Assembly (NCBI GenBank): GCA_026707745.1
Contig: JAPOWG010000105.1
Coordinates: forward strand, 1 to 64,000
Reading direction: 5' to 3'
Length of the DNA stretch: 64,000 nt
DNA from: Chloroflexota bacterium
GTDB lineage: Bacteria > Chloroflexota > Anaerolineae > Aggregatilineales > Phototrophicaceae
Positions 1-8,515 of the stretch are shown here, piece by piece. The stretch's first letter is position 1; the number at the start of each line of letters is the position of its first letter. The notes beneath the pieces are model-generated. The model had not been told where the DNA came from, searched no databases, and saw only the letters and a list, made by a program, of their open reading frames with translations. Position numbers and translations under genes: made by a program.

Positions 1-1649
1 ATGCTGAAATCATAGGTCGGCAGGTCGTCGCATTGGCGCCAGTATTCCAGCGCGGCCGAGACGAAGCTGTCCGCCGGCGCGGCCATACCGTTAAAGATGT
101 TGTCGATGATGAACTGCTGCGGGATAGTGTGCGCGATGGCCTGACGGAAGCTCACATCGTCAAAGGGCGCGTAGCGCACGTTGAAGGCGAAGTAGTTCAT
201 CCCGATGCTGATCGCCGAGAACAGATCGAGGTGTTCGTTTTCGTCCACGATATCTTGCAGTACGCCCGGGTCGCCCGGCCACTCCCAAAGGAAGTTCATT
301 TCGCCGGACTGAATCTGCCCCAGCGTCGCTTCCTGGTTCGGCAGCACGTTCATGATCCAGGCGTCGATCTTGGGACGCGCCCAGTGGTCATCGAATGCCT
401 CGAGGAAGACGAACTCGTTGACGTCAAAAGCGACGTACTTGAAGGGACCGGAGCCAATCGGGATTTCCTCTTGGATCGAGTCGGCATCGGCGTCATCTCT
501 CGTCAGCAGATCATCGATGATCGGTTCCCAGATATGCTTGGGGATCAAGTTCAGTTTGGCCAGGGAACTGGTCTCGAAAGCCGCCGACGGGTTGTGCAGC
601 GTGAAGCGAAGCGACAGGTCGTCGATGATCTCGATGTTGGCGACATTGCGGGCGAAGGGATGATAATCGGGCGCTTCCGGACGGAACTCTTCCTTGCCAT
701 CCTCGTCGGTCTGCGTCGTGCCAGCCAGAGCTGCTTCAAAGGAGTAGGCGGCATCATCGGACTGCACCGGCTCGCCGTCGTGCCAGGTCATGCCCGCGCG
801 CAAGGTAACCACGACGTTGTGCGAGTCTTCCCAGACGACGCTCTCGGCCGCCCAGGGCTCCGGTACACCAATCGGGTTGATGCGCATCAGGCGGTCCCAG
901 GTCATCTCGGTGACGCGGCTGGGCGCGTCGCCAGCGATCTCCAGCGGATTGAAGGAATTCAGGAATGACGTGGTTGAGGTGATCAGCGTTTTGTCGTCGG
1001 TAGTCGGCTCGATGCCGATCCAGGTCCAGAAGTTATGCACGCCAATGCCGGCCTGGGTCGTGATGCTATCGGGATTGAATATGGCTGTATTGACGACCTG
1101 CGGTGTGAGCGGGTGAATGAAGTAAGCGTTCACCATATCGTTGCGGATAACTTGCTGCGCCTCGCAGATGATATCCAGACGCGCTTCCTTGTCGGCTACT
1201 TCCACGCGCTGCGCTTCGGCAAGGGCGTCATACTCGGGGTTGTTGTAACCGATGAAGTTGTAACCGCCGTCACGCACGCTCGAGTGGAAGAGGTTGTAGG
1301 TGAACTCGTCCGGATCGGAGCGCTCGGGGCGGCCCACCATGCGCCAGTGCGTCATTTGGAAGGGACGATCGGCGACGGCGCTTTCTTCCGTGCGGCTGTA
1401 CCAGATTTCATCGATCAACTGAGCCCAGGGGATGGCGCGGTGTTCGACTTCTAGCCCCAGTTCGCGCATGTTCTCGACGACCAGACGGGTGGTCTCGTAT
1501 TCGATTGGGCGCTCAGCCTGCGTGACAGAATGAACGATAATCGACGGCACGATTTCGCCCATGCTTTGCGACGATACCGGTACAACCGCTACCATCACCA
1601 AGGCGAGTAAGGCAGCAATCACTGAAATTCTTGCCAGTTTTCTGCTCAT
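1..1649 (-). CDS. ABC transporter substrate-binding protein, family 5 (partial, runs off window start)
   Basis: This reading frame is open from the ATG at 1649 to position 1 (about 549 codons) and is absent from the ORF track because its stop lies outside the window. SD GGAGAAG precedes the ATG. The N-terminus is a Sec signal peptide (MSRKLARISVIAALLALVMV, cleavage near VSSQS). Residues about 185-549 contain the usual family-5 (DppA/OppA) features: TLITSTTSFLNSFNP, PEPWAAESVVW, LRAGMTWHDGEPV, IGSGPFKYV and VSFRQAIAHTI. Residues about 45-170 (RELGLEVEHRAIPW, YNNPEYDALAEAQRVE, EAQQVIRNDMV) resemble the segment normally found at the C-terminus of the family, so the order looks permuted or duplicated. 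Family function is extracytoplasmic binding of peptides or related solutes for an ABC importer; the substrate cannot be read. Confidence 0.88.
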   Translation of the reverse strand, partial: MSRKLARISVIAALLALVMVAVVPVSSQSMGEIVPSIIVHSVTQAERPIEYETTRLVVENMRELGLEVEHRAIPWAQLIDEIWYSRTEESAVADRPFQMTHWRMVGRPERSDPDEFTYNLFHSSVRDGGYNFIGYNNPEYDALAEAQRVEVADKEARLDIICEAQQVIRNDMVNAYFIHPLTPQVVNTAIFNPDSITTQAGIGVHNFWTWIGIEPTTDDKTLITSTTSFLNSFNPLEIAGDAPSRVTEMTWDRLMRINPIGVPEPWAAESVVWEDSHNVVVTLRAGMTWHDGEPVQSDDAAYSFEAALAGTTQTDEDGKEEFRPEAPDYHPFARNVANIEIIDDLSLRFTLHNPSAAFETSSLAKLNLIPKHIWEPIIDDLLTRDDADADSIQEEIPIGSGPFKYVAFDVNEFVFLEAFDDHWARPKIDAWIMNVLPNQEATLGQIQSGEMNFLWEWPGDPGVLQDIVDENEHLDLFSAISIGMNYFAFNVRYAPFDDVSFRQAIAHTIPQQFIIDNIFNGMAAPADSFVSAALEYWRQCDDLPTYDFS

Positions 1650-1777
1650 GACTTATTCTTCTCCATTTCTTCTTCCACTTGACGATTTGGGGTCAATTCA
1701 TTTTGGCTGTATCGGCGGCACCTCCTTCAATTGCAATTCAATTCCTCAAAACTGAAAACGGGCAATTCGTTCCTCTG

Positions 1778-2869
1778 TTAAGCTACTGACAAATGCCCGA
1801 TTCCGTCAACATGCGTTATTGTCGCATTTGGCGACATGGCGTCCAACCGTTCGATCAGGGCCGCCGCCGCCTCGCCTTTTAGCAGCGCCGGATTGCCGAG
1901 CTCGTCCAGCAGGACAGGAATCAGACGATAAGCGATTTCGTCCTCGTCGTCCAGTTCCGCGACGACGATGAGCGACTCCGACCAATTGCGATCTCGGCGC
2001 GCGCTGGTTAAACCATAAGGCGCGTTGCGGCTGACGGGTGTCTCTTTGACCGGCCCCGTGCTGTGATGAAAGACGAAGTTGCCCAAACTATAAAAGATGG
2101 GTTTGCCTTTGTAGATCTCGACTTCCTGCAACGAATGCGGATGATGCCCGACGATGACATCCGCGCCGGCGTCGATCAGCGCGTGGCCGACCTCGATCTG
2201 ATAGTCCGCCAATCCGTCTTGAAAGCGCGGACGCCAGAAGGGCGGCACACCCCAGTGCATCGCCACGACGATCAGATCCACGTCGTACAGAACACGCTCG
2301 ATAGCGACAACCGCGCGGTCGATATCTTCCTGCCAGGCGCGCGTATGGACATATGGCGCGCTGCCCGGCTGTTCCATACTGGCTGGCGGATCAATGGCGT
2401 AGGATTCCGACACGTGGATCGGCGCCACGCCCGGGCGGTTGGGTCCCGCCGCGGAGAGCGGACCGAGCGTCGACGCCGCGCCCAGAAAAGCCACATCGAC
2501 ATCGCCTTTGCGCAGGATCTTGGCTTCCCAAGCCAAATCAATATCCAGTCCCGCGCCGACATAGGTCAGCTTGCGATGGTAGAAATGCGTCAAGGTGTCC
2601 ACGAAGCCGTATTCGCCGAAATCCATCATGTGATTGTTGGCCAGCGTCAAGACTTGAAAACCCATAGCCATCACATCATCGAGCAGATCAGGGTGCATGC
2701 GCATGTTAATCCATTTTTCAATTGGCTCTCCGCCTGTGGATACCGGGGTTTCCAGATTGCCAAAAGCGAAGTCAGCCGATTTGAGCACATGCGCAACTTC
2801 CGCCAGCGCACTGCTGTCGGGCAGGGGCTGCTGCAAGAATATGTCGCCCACCATCGCTACTGAAGCCAT
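1778..2869 (-). CDS. CapA-family metallophosphatase-like protein
   Basis: This 363-residue protein belongs to the PGA_cap/CapA family, a calcineurin-like fold named after a poly-gamma-glutamate synthesis protein. Visible motifs are MVGDIF (D9), GNLETPV (N38, E40), ANNHMMDFG (NNH 78-80), AMHWGVP (205-207) and GHHPHSLQ (241-245), followed by the typical IFYSLGNFVFH. No signal peptide is seen, so it is probably cytoplasmic. It starts 14 bp after the stop of the amidohydrolase and lies in a minus-strand run with racemase and peptidase genes. Many CapA-like proteins occur without capsule genes and have no known role; a phosphatase or hydrolase acting on a peptide or polyglutamate product would fit the neighbours but is inference. 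Confidence 0.88.
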   Translation of the reverse strand: MASVAMVGDIFLQQPLPDSSALAEVAHVLKSADFAFGNLETPVSTGGEPIEKWINMRMHPDLLDDVMAMGFQVLTLANNHMMDFGEYGFVDTLTHFYHRKLTYVGAGLDIDLAWEAKILRKGDVDVAFLGAASTLGPLSAAGPNRPGVAPIHVSESYAIDPPASMEQPGSAPYVHTRAWQEDIDRAVVAIERVLYDVDLIVVAMHWGVPPFWRPRFQDGLADYQIEVGHALIDAGADVIVGHHPHSLQEVEIYKGKPIFYSLGNFVFHHSTGPVKETPVSRNAPYGLTSARRDRNWSESLIVVAELDDEDEIAYRLIPVLLDELGNPALLKGEAAAALIERLDAMSPNATITHVDGIGHLSVA

Positions 2870-2883
2870 TGTCTCACCGAGCC

Positions 2884-4083
2884 CTAAACTCTCTCGCCGC
2901 CTTTGTAAACAGCGGCGATATCGCGCAGGTTGCTGATGTTGACCAGCGGATCGTCATTGAGCAGCAGCAGATCGGCGTATTTGCCCGCTTCTACCGTGCC
3001 AATCTCATCGTCCCAACGCAAGACCTTGGCGTTGTTGCGCGTCCCGATGCAGATCGCTTCCATGGCAGTCAGGTCATTTTCAACCAGCAGTTCAAGCTCG
3101 CGCGCCATGCTGAAGCGATGCGGCGCCAGGGGATTGCCGCCGGCGTCGGTGCCGCAGCCCAGGAAGACGCCCTTGGCGCGCGCCAGAGCGATGGTCTGAC
3201 GGATCTGCTTAACGCCCTGTTCGATCATGGGCTTGCGTCGCTCGGCATCGGCCATTTGCACGGGGGTCAGCGGGTAACTCTCCAAGTCGGGATTGCCCAC
3301 ACCGACGGTCAGCACCAGTTCAGCGCCATTTGCCACCATCATGTCGGCTGTCTCCTCATCGAGGTAGGTGCCGTGTTCGATCGAGTCGACGCCCCCCAAC
3401 ATGCAATTTCTGATGCCGCCGGTACCGTGACAATGCGCCGCCACCGTGCGCCCCATCATGTGCGCCACTTCGGTCACCGCGCTGATTTCCTCGACGGTGA
3501 GCTGACTGGCATGGATATCCTGCCCGGGCGTGGCGCTGCCGCCGGTCGCCATCAATTTGACGATATCGGCGCCGGCTTTGATTTGTTCGCGCGCGGCTTT
3601 GCGCATCTCGTCCGGTCCATCGGCTTCGCGGGCGATGAAGTGGGCGTGGCCGCCGGTCATGGAAATGACGCGGCCGGACAGCTTCATGCGCGGTCCCTCA
3701 ATGAATCCGGCGTTAATCGCCTTGCGCAGCGCCATCTCGATGTATTGTTCGCCCCCGACATCGCGAATCGTGGTCACGCCGTGAGAGAGTACCCGCTTGC
3801 AGATATCCACCGCTTCCAGCACCAGTTCGTCGCGATGCTTTTCCAACAGGGCAAAGACGCTCTCTTCGCCGTTGTAGCAGATGTGAATGTGGGCGTCGAT
3901 CAAGCCGGGCAGCAGCCATTTGCCGGTTACATCTACTTGCTCGACTTCCCCCCATTGCGTCGGCAAATCTGTCGCGGGCCCGGCCCAAGCGATACGCTCG
4001 CCCTCGACGCAGACGGCGGCATCCGCCAGCGGCTCGCCCCCGTTCCCGTCTATCAGGGTTGCTCCGGTCAATACAAATCCCAT
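2884..4083 (-). CDS. Amidohydrolase family protein (imidazolonepropionase/prolidase-like)
   Basis: This is a 399-residue metal-dependent hydrolase of the amidohydrolase superfamily. The order is a small N-terminal beta-sandwich (LTGATLIDGNG), the metal site PGLIDAHIH (H65, H67), the likely bridging lysine in GADIVKLMATGG (K176), H217/H219 in AAHCHGTGG, H237 in SIEHGTY, and the catalytic aspartate in GTDAGG (D313). This pattern is shared with Xaa-Pro dipeptidase-like and imidazolonepropionase-like members. SD AAAGGA precedes the ATG. It lies between the racemase and CapA genes on the same strand and probably shares their transcript. The exact substrate, perhaps an acyl-amino acid, cyclic amide or dipeptide, is not determined by sequence. 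Confidence 0.93.
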   Translation of the reverse strand: MGFVLTGATLIDGNGGEPLADAAVCVEGERIAWAGPATDLPTQWGEVEQVDVTGKWLLPGLIDAHIHICYNGEESVFALLEKHRDELVLEAVDICKRVLSHGVTTIRDVGGEQYIEMALRKAINAGFIEGPRMKLSGRVISMTGGHAHFIAREADGPDEMRKAAREQIKAGADIVKLMATGGSATPGQDIHASQLTVEEISAVTEVAHMMGRTVAAHCHGTGGIRNCMLGGVDSIEHGTYLDEETADMMVANGAELVLTVGVGNPDLESYPLTPVQMADAERRKPMIEQGVKQIRQTIALARAKGVFLGCGTDAGGNPLAPHRFSMARELELLVENDLTAMEAICIGTRNNAKVLRWDDEIGTVEAGKYADLLLLNDDPLVNISNLRDIAAVYKGGERV

Positions 4084-4118
4084 TCCTTTATCCTTTCCTG
4101 CTCACCTAATCTTCGAGC

Positions 4119-4139
4119 GGGCGACCAGGTTGGTCGCCC
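4119..4139. repeat. REP-like palindrome (unit 1)
   Basis: GGGCGACCA and TGGTCGCCC form a perfect 9-bp inverted repeat with a 3-nt loop between the racemase and amidohydrolase genes. It belongs to a family of similar intergenic palindromes in this window (see findings). Confidence 0.75.
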
Positions 4140-4158
4140 CTGCGGTTCCAGTATTATC

Positions 4159-4926
4159 TTAATTCTTGCTGTGGTAGAGATCAGCCGGCGACGAGGCCAG
4201 GCCAGACTCGATCTTTGGCGGCGTCATGTAGGCGCGTTTGGAATGGCTCAGGCCGCTGCCGAGCATCGCTTCCAGGAATTTCAATTGCACGCGCGCCGGA
4301 TTCAAGAAGGGCACCCCAAGTTCTGCCTGGCAAGCTTCGGGAATCTCCAGGAAACCCATGCTCATGCAGCCCACGATAAGGGTATCGGCGCGGTCTTCTT
4401 GGATCGCCTTGCGTCCCTCTTCAATTGTGACCTCGATGGCTTGTTCGCGATCGCGGTGCAATTCCAGCACCGGGATGTTCACCGCGCGCACACTCGCCAG
4501 CTTGTCTCCGCCGCCGCTGTTGCGCATCGTTTCTTCCAGCGGGCCGATGACGCTGTCGGTCACCGTGATGACCGAGTAACGACGTCCCAGCGCCGATGCC
4601 ATGAGCGCGGTCGCTTGCCCTGCGCCCACCACCGGAATATCGACCATTTCTCGTAGCGCGCCCAAGCCGGGATCGCCATAGCAGCCGAGCAAGATGCCGT
4701 CCCAACCGTCGGCTTGCAGCTCATGCGCCTTTTTGACTGTCTCGGGTATGGACAAGTATTCCTCATACATGCTTTCAATCGAGCCGGGACCGGCCGGGAT
4801 GTCGGTGATATCGACTTCGGTGTCCGGCGCGGCGAAACGCTGCAAATACTCGCGCCGCCTGCCGAGCTCGGCCTGACCTTCGGGACTGCGCCCCATCGGT
4901 CCGGATACCAGGTAGATTAGTTTCAT
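4159..4926 (-). CDS. Aspartate/glutamate/hydantoin racemase family protein
   Basis: This 255-residue protein shows the two-cysteine architecture of the Asp/Glu/hydantoin racemase superfamily: C82 in ILLGCYGDPGLGA and C187 in LIVGCMSMGF, each following a hydrophobic beta strand. These enzymes use the cysteine pair for cofactor-independent inversion at the alpha carbon. Its size and the spacing of the cysteines favour a hydantoin racemase-like member over MurI. The downstream amidohydrolase could process a cyclic or acylated amino acid that the racemase epimerises, but this pairing is inferred from proximity only. A REP-like palindrome separates the two genes, so co-transcription is likely but not certain. 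Confidence 0.88.
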   Translation of the reverse strand: MKLIYLVSGPMGRSPEGQAELGRRREYLQRFAAPDTEVDITDIPAGPGSIESMYEEYLSIPETVKKAHELQADGWDGILLGCYGDPGLGALREMVDIPVVGAGQATALMASALGRRYSVITVTDSVIGPLEETMRNSGGGDKLASVRAVNIPVLELHRDREQAIEVTIEEGRKAIQEDRADTLIVGCMSMGFLEIPEACQAELGVPFLNPARVQLKFLEAMLGSGLSHSKRAYMTPPKIESGLASSPADLYHSKN

Positions 4927-4957
4927 CTTGTCTTCTCCTAATTTGCTACAGTTCAGC

Positions 4958-5009
4958 GGGCGACTCGCAGGGTCAAGTAGGTCGTGTAGACGCTGACCGT
5001 CAGTCGCCC
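4958..5009. repeat. REP-like palindrome with internal insert (unit 2)
   Basis: Terminal arms GGGCGACT and AGTCGCCC enclose 36 nt containing GTGTAGACGCTGACCGTC. A similar insert, in the opposite orientation, is present in unit 4 near 22380, which supports a longer variant of the same element. A degenerate CTCTGTG-type repeat follows at about 5101-5136. Confidence 0.6.
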
Positions 5010-5100
5010 CTACATTTTAAGCGGTTTGACGATCAATTTCAGTTGCGAGTCTTTCCCAAGGCCACCCGCGCGCTACTATTGCGCCAGGCAGGAAATAGAA

Positions 5101-5136
5101 TCTCTGTGCCCTCTCTGCCTCTGCGGTGAATTACCC
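5101..5136. repeat. CTCTGTG-type intergenic repeat
   Basis: The stretch TCTCTGTGCCCTCTCTGCCT followed by CTGCGGTGAA matches a second, weaker dispersed motif also seen at about 26834-26868, 42724-42756 and, inverted, 36990-37010. It ends directly at the 3' end of the M28 peptidase gene. Confidence 0.5.
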
Positions 5137-6915
5137 TTACCCGTTGAATGTCTTCAGCGCAGCGCGCGCGATATTCGCCGATGTCTCAAAAGCCCAAGCC
5201 ACGCGATTGACGCCACGCAGCAGATGCGTGCGCGTCACGCGGCGCATGTGATGATCGGCCTCCGCCAGGTCCATCGCCGGCGCCAGATCGGGCAGTTCCG
5301 GCACGCGCACCGCCGGCTCGTTACGAAAGCGCCCTTTGCGCGTGTAATTGATCAGCACCAGTTCCCGCGCCATGCCCAGCAGGGCGTCGTTATATGCGCG
5401 GACGCGCGGGTCATCAACGGCGGCATCGGCCAATCCGGCTGATTCGACGTAGAGCGCGTCCAGAGCATCGTTCAAGTCGTTTAACGCGCAATAGGCTGGA
5501 CCAAAATCGGCATCATCGCCAGCCGCGGCCGCGTATTTGTCCAGGGTCGCTTTGAACTCGGCGGCCAGATCGCGGAAGTCGTAGGGATGCAACGGGTTGT
5601 TGAGCAGGCGCTGCAGCGCCGTGGCATAGACCCGCAGGTCGCGCATCAAGTTGTCCTTGTCGGCGATCTCCAGTTGATCGTTTTCCGTATGCCAGGCGAT
5701 ATTGGCGCCACAGCCGCCGACCGGGTAGTAGCCCATCTCTTCCGCTTTGGACAGCGGCATGGACGAGAGCAGCATAAACAAGCTCGAGATGCCGATGTTG
5801 TTGAAAGAATAGTCGCCGGCTTGATGCGGTCGCTCGCCGCTGAAGCCCTTGCCGGTGGAGTCTTTGACGGAGGTCGCCGCGAATTCCTCGACTTCGCTCA
5901 TAACCGTCACGCCGCGATATTCGGTCGCCCAACGGCAACCGGGCGAATCAATGTTCATCTGCGCCACGCAATTGCGCGCCAGGTCGAGCCCGAAGGCGTC
6001 GGCGTACCAGGTCGAGGCGCCGTAGCGACCGGTGGAATGCCCGGACCACCAGGCCACGCGCAGGCTGCGCGCCATGCCATCGCGATTGTCCTGGAAGATG
6101 CGCGCCAGTTCCAGCAAGGTGGCGTCGCCGACCGCATTGTCGCCGATGCCGACATCCCAGGAATCGAGATGGCCATGCACCAGCACGAACCGCTCCGGCT
6201 CGATGACGCCCTTGATCTCGGCGACCAGGCAAGGGCACTCGAACCAGCCCTCTTTCAGTTCCGTGTGCAGTGTGACGTTGAGCGCGCCATTTTCCATCTG
6301 TTTCAACAGGTCTTCGCCATCTGGCCGATTGATCGAAACGACGGGAATCGTCGGCTGCCGATGATAATTGTCCAGGTCGGGCGCCCCCCAGATCGTCGTG
6401 CAAATGCCCCAATGGATGTCGACGCCGGGGTTGATAAAGATCGCTCCCTTCGCGCCTTTATTCTGGAAATACCAGACCGGCGGCGGACCGCCAAAGCCAT
6501 CGACCACCACGATCTTGCCCTCAACATCCACATCGGTCGTCGGCGAGAAGTCGAAGAAGTCGACGCTGCGTCCCGCGGCAAAACCCTCGATACGGATGGC
6601 CTCCCCGCTGATGCCGCCGGCCGGCGTGCTGATCGAAAAGCCGGGCGTTTTGGAGCGATAGGACTTCTCACCTGCGATCAACGACGCGCTGACCGGCACG
6701 CTCAAGAAAAGCTCCGGCATGTGCATGGTATGGGGAACGCCCAGCGCCGACAGGCGCTCCGCAATGTAGTTGAAGGCGGTTCGCTCGTCCTCGGACGACG
6801 ATTCTCGCACCAGGCTGGTGAAACGTTCGATCAATGACCAAGGCTCTCGCGAGTCCAGCGAATCGAGCAAGGCGTTTTCCAGATCAGCATGCTTGGTTTC
6901 GTAAAGTGCTTGCAT
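5137..6915 (-). CDS. M28-family peptidase-like protein with PA-like insert
   Basis: This 592-residue protein has the M28 fold. A protease-associated-like segment lies at about 90-235 (KGAKGAIFINPGVDIHW). The metal-site residues follow: H249 and D251 in HGHLDSWD, D259 in IGDNAVGD, D323 in MNIDSPG and H409 in IAWHTENDQ. Where canonical M28 aminopeptidases have the Glu-Glu pair (catalytic base and ligand, as in GGEEQG), this protein has SGHSTGRYG (H293-S294), so catalysis must differ or be lost. Later residues (about 430-592) form a helical C-terminal extension. No signal peptide is visible, suggesting a cytoplasmic location. It heads a minus-strand run with racemase and amidohydrolase genes, consistent with peptide breakdown. 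Confidence 0.88.
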   Translation of the reverse strand: MQALYETKHADLENALLDSLDSREPWSLIERFTSLVRESSSEDERTAFNYIAERLSALGVPHTMHMPELFLSVPVSASLIAGEKSYRSKTPGFSISTPAGGISGEAIRIEGFAAGRSVDFFDFSPTTDVDVEGKIVVVDGFGGPPPVWYFQNKGAKGAIFINPGVDIHWGICTTIWGAPDLDNYHRQPTIPVVSINRPDGEDLLKQMENGALNVTLHTELKEGWFECPCLVAEIKGVIEPERFVLVHGHLDSWDVGIGDNAVGDATLLELARIFQDNRDGMARSLRVAWWSGHSTGRYGASTWYADAFGLDLARNCVAQMNIDSPGCRWATEYRGVTVMSEVEEFAATSVKDSTGKGFSGERPHQAGDYSFNNIGISSLFMLLSSMPLSKAEEMGYYPVGGCGANIAWHTENDQLEIADKDNLMRDLRVYATALQRLLNNPLHPYDFRDLAAEFKATLDKYAAAAGDDADFGPAYCALNDLNDALDALYVESAGLADAAVDDPRVRAYNDALLGMARELVLINYTRKGRFRNEPAVRVPELPDLAPAMDLAEADHHMRRVTRTHLLRGVNRVAWAFETSANIARAALKTFNG

Positions 6916-7105
6916 ATTCGGTGATTCCTCCGTTCATAAGCTCGGCTCGCGCCTGACGTAGCCCATGGCTTGCAAAGATGACAAGGTCGAGCGAACTAAG
7001 TTATAGTCAGTGAGCGCTATTGTAACAAGGGCAGGGAGTCTGTCAAAACGAATGTTTCTGCTAGACGGCCAATGGGCTAATCGCAACTATGTTTGAACTA
7101 CGACT

Positions 7106-8515
7106 ATGAATCAAAGCGTCATCTCATCCGCAATTGAGCGCGCTCGCCGCGCTCGAGATGCCAATCTCGCGGGATTCAAAGAGTTGCTGCGCTTCCCGTC
7201 GATCAGCCAGGATCCGGCGTATCAGCCGCAACTGCTGGCCTGTGTGGACTGGCTCGTCGCCGAGATGAGGCGCGTCGGAATAGAAAATTGCCGGGCGATT
7301 GCAACGGCGGGCAATCCAGTCCTCTATGGCGACTGGCTGCGCGCCGGTGATGACAAGCCCACCATCCTCCTCTACGCGCACTATGATGTACAACCGGTTG
7401 GCGCTGCTTCGCTTTGGCGGACGCAACCGTTCGAGCCGACAATTGTCGGAGATCGCCTGGTCGCGCGTGGCGCTCTGGACGACAAATGCGGCATCTGGGT
7501 CAATCTCAAGGCTGTTGAGTCCGTTCTTTCTGTATTCCGGAAGCTGCCAGTCAACATAAAGTTCATTTTCGAAGGTGAAGAAGAACTCGGCTCGCGAAAC
7601 ACGGCAGCATTCGTCAGTCACCACAAGGCGCTGCTGGCGGCGGATGCGCTGATCATTTGCGACGGTCCTTTTTCGCCAGAGCAACCGGTAATCGGGACTG
7701 CGGTTCGCGGCGCGGTCATGGGCGAGGTGAGGTTCAAGGGACCGCCGCACGATTTGCATTCCGGCCGCTATGGCGGGGCGGTGAAGAATCCCCTGCATTA
7801 CGCGGCCCGCGTCATCGCCTCCTTCCACGATGAAGGCGGCCGCGTTCAGATCAAAGGCTTCTACGACGATGCCATCCCACTGTCGGACCGGCAAGTGCGG
7901 CATATGAATCAACTTTGGAAGACGATCGGGCCAGGCCTGCAGCGCGCGGCGGGGGTCGATGCTTTCTTTGGCGACACCCTCGGTGTCTTCGCTGAACGTA
8001 CCACATCGCAGCCGACGCTGGATGTCAACGGAATCAGCGGTGGCTATCAAGGTGAAGGAACGCGCGCCATCATCCCGTCGGAAGCGGGCTTCAAGGTCAC
8101 GATTCGCACAGTAGCCGGACAAGATGGCGACGCGATGTGGGGGCGCTTCGTCGAGCATGTAATGTCATTCGTCGAACCCGGCATAGAAATCGACGTCGAG
8201 CTCCTCAGCATCGCCCATCCGTTCACGATGGGGGACGATGGGCGAGAGGTCCAAGCGATTCAGCGAGCGCTCAGGGCAGTTTTAGGCAAGGAGGCCTTGC
8301 ACATGCGGCATGGCGGATCGCTGCCGATTGGCGGCATTCTGGCACATGAACTGGATGTGCCGGTCGCAATGTTGGGTTACGGCTCGGGCGACAACTCTCA
8401 CGCGCCGAACGAGTTCATCGTCATTGAGGATTTATATGCCGCGATCGAGGTGGCGATCAACCTGCTCTTCGAGTTGGCCGGGGACGAACAGCCCGACGGG
8501 CAGGTCACATCTTGA
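7106..8515 (+). CDS. M20-family metallopeptidase (dipeptidase-like)
   Basis: This is a 469-residue di-zinc hydrolase of the M20 family. Metal and catalytic residues are visible at H92/D94 (YAHYDVQP), D125 (RGALDDKCG), E158-E159 (FEGEEELGS) and a late histidine in GSGDNSHAPNE. A dimerisation-domain insertion is marked by GPPHDLHSGRYGG. The length and the YAHYDVQP motif match the M20 dipeptidase subgroup (carnosinase/ArgE/DapE relatives) that cleaves dipeptides or N-acyl amino acids. Its 3' end overlaps the 3' end of the convergent permease gene by 11 bp. It lies next to other peptidase genes but on the opposite strand. Confidence 0.94.
   Translation: MNQSVISSAIERARRARDANLAGFKELLRFPSISQDPAYQPQLLACVDWLVAEMRRVGIENCRAIATAGNPVLYGDWLRAGDDKPTILLYAHYDVQPVGAASLWRTQPFEPTIVGDRLVARGALDDKCGIWVNLKAVESVLSVFRKLPVNIKFIFEGEEELGSRNTAAFVSHHKALLAADALIICDGPFSPEQPVIGTAVRGAVMGEVRFKGPPHDLHSGRYGGAVKNPLHYAARVIASFHDEGGRVQIKGFYDDAIPLSDRQVRHMNQLWKTIGPGLQRAAGVDAFFGDTLGVFAERTTSQPTLDVNGISGGYQGEGTRAIIPSEAGFKVTIRTVAGQDGDAMWGRFVEHVMSFVEPGIEIDVELLSIAHPFTMGDDGREVQAIQRALRAVLGKEALHMRHGGSLPIGGILAHELDVPVAMLGYGSGDNSHAPNEFIVIEDLYAAIEVAINLLFELAGDEQPDGQVTS

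Noticed and set aside
2869-4656. 595-residue ORF on plus strand
   Set aside because: It runs antisense through the amidohydrolase and racemase genes, which have full motifs on the minus strand; the plus product has no recognisable motif and looks like a codon-bias shadow.
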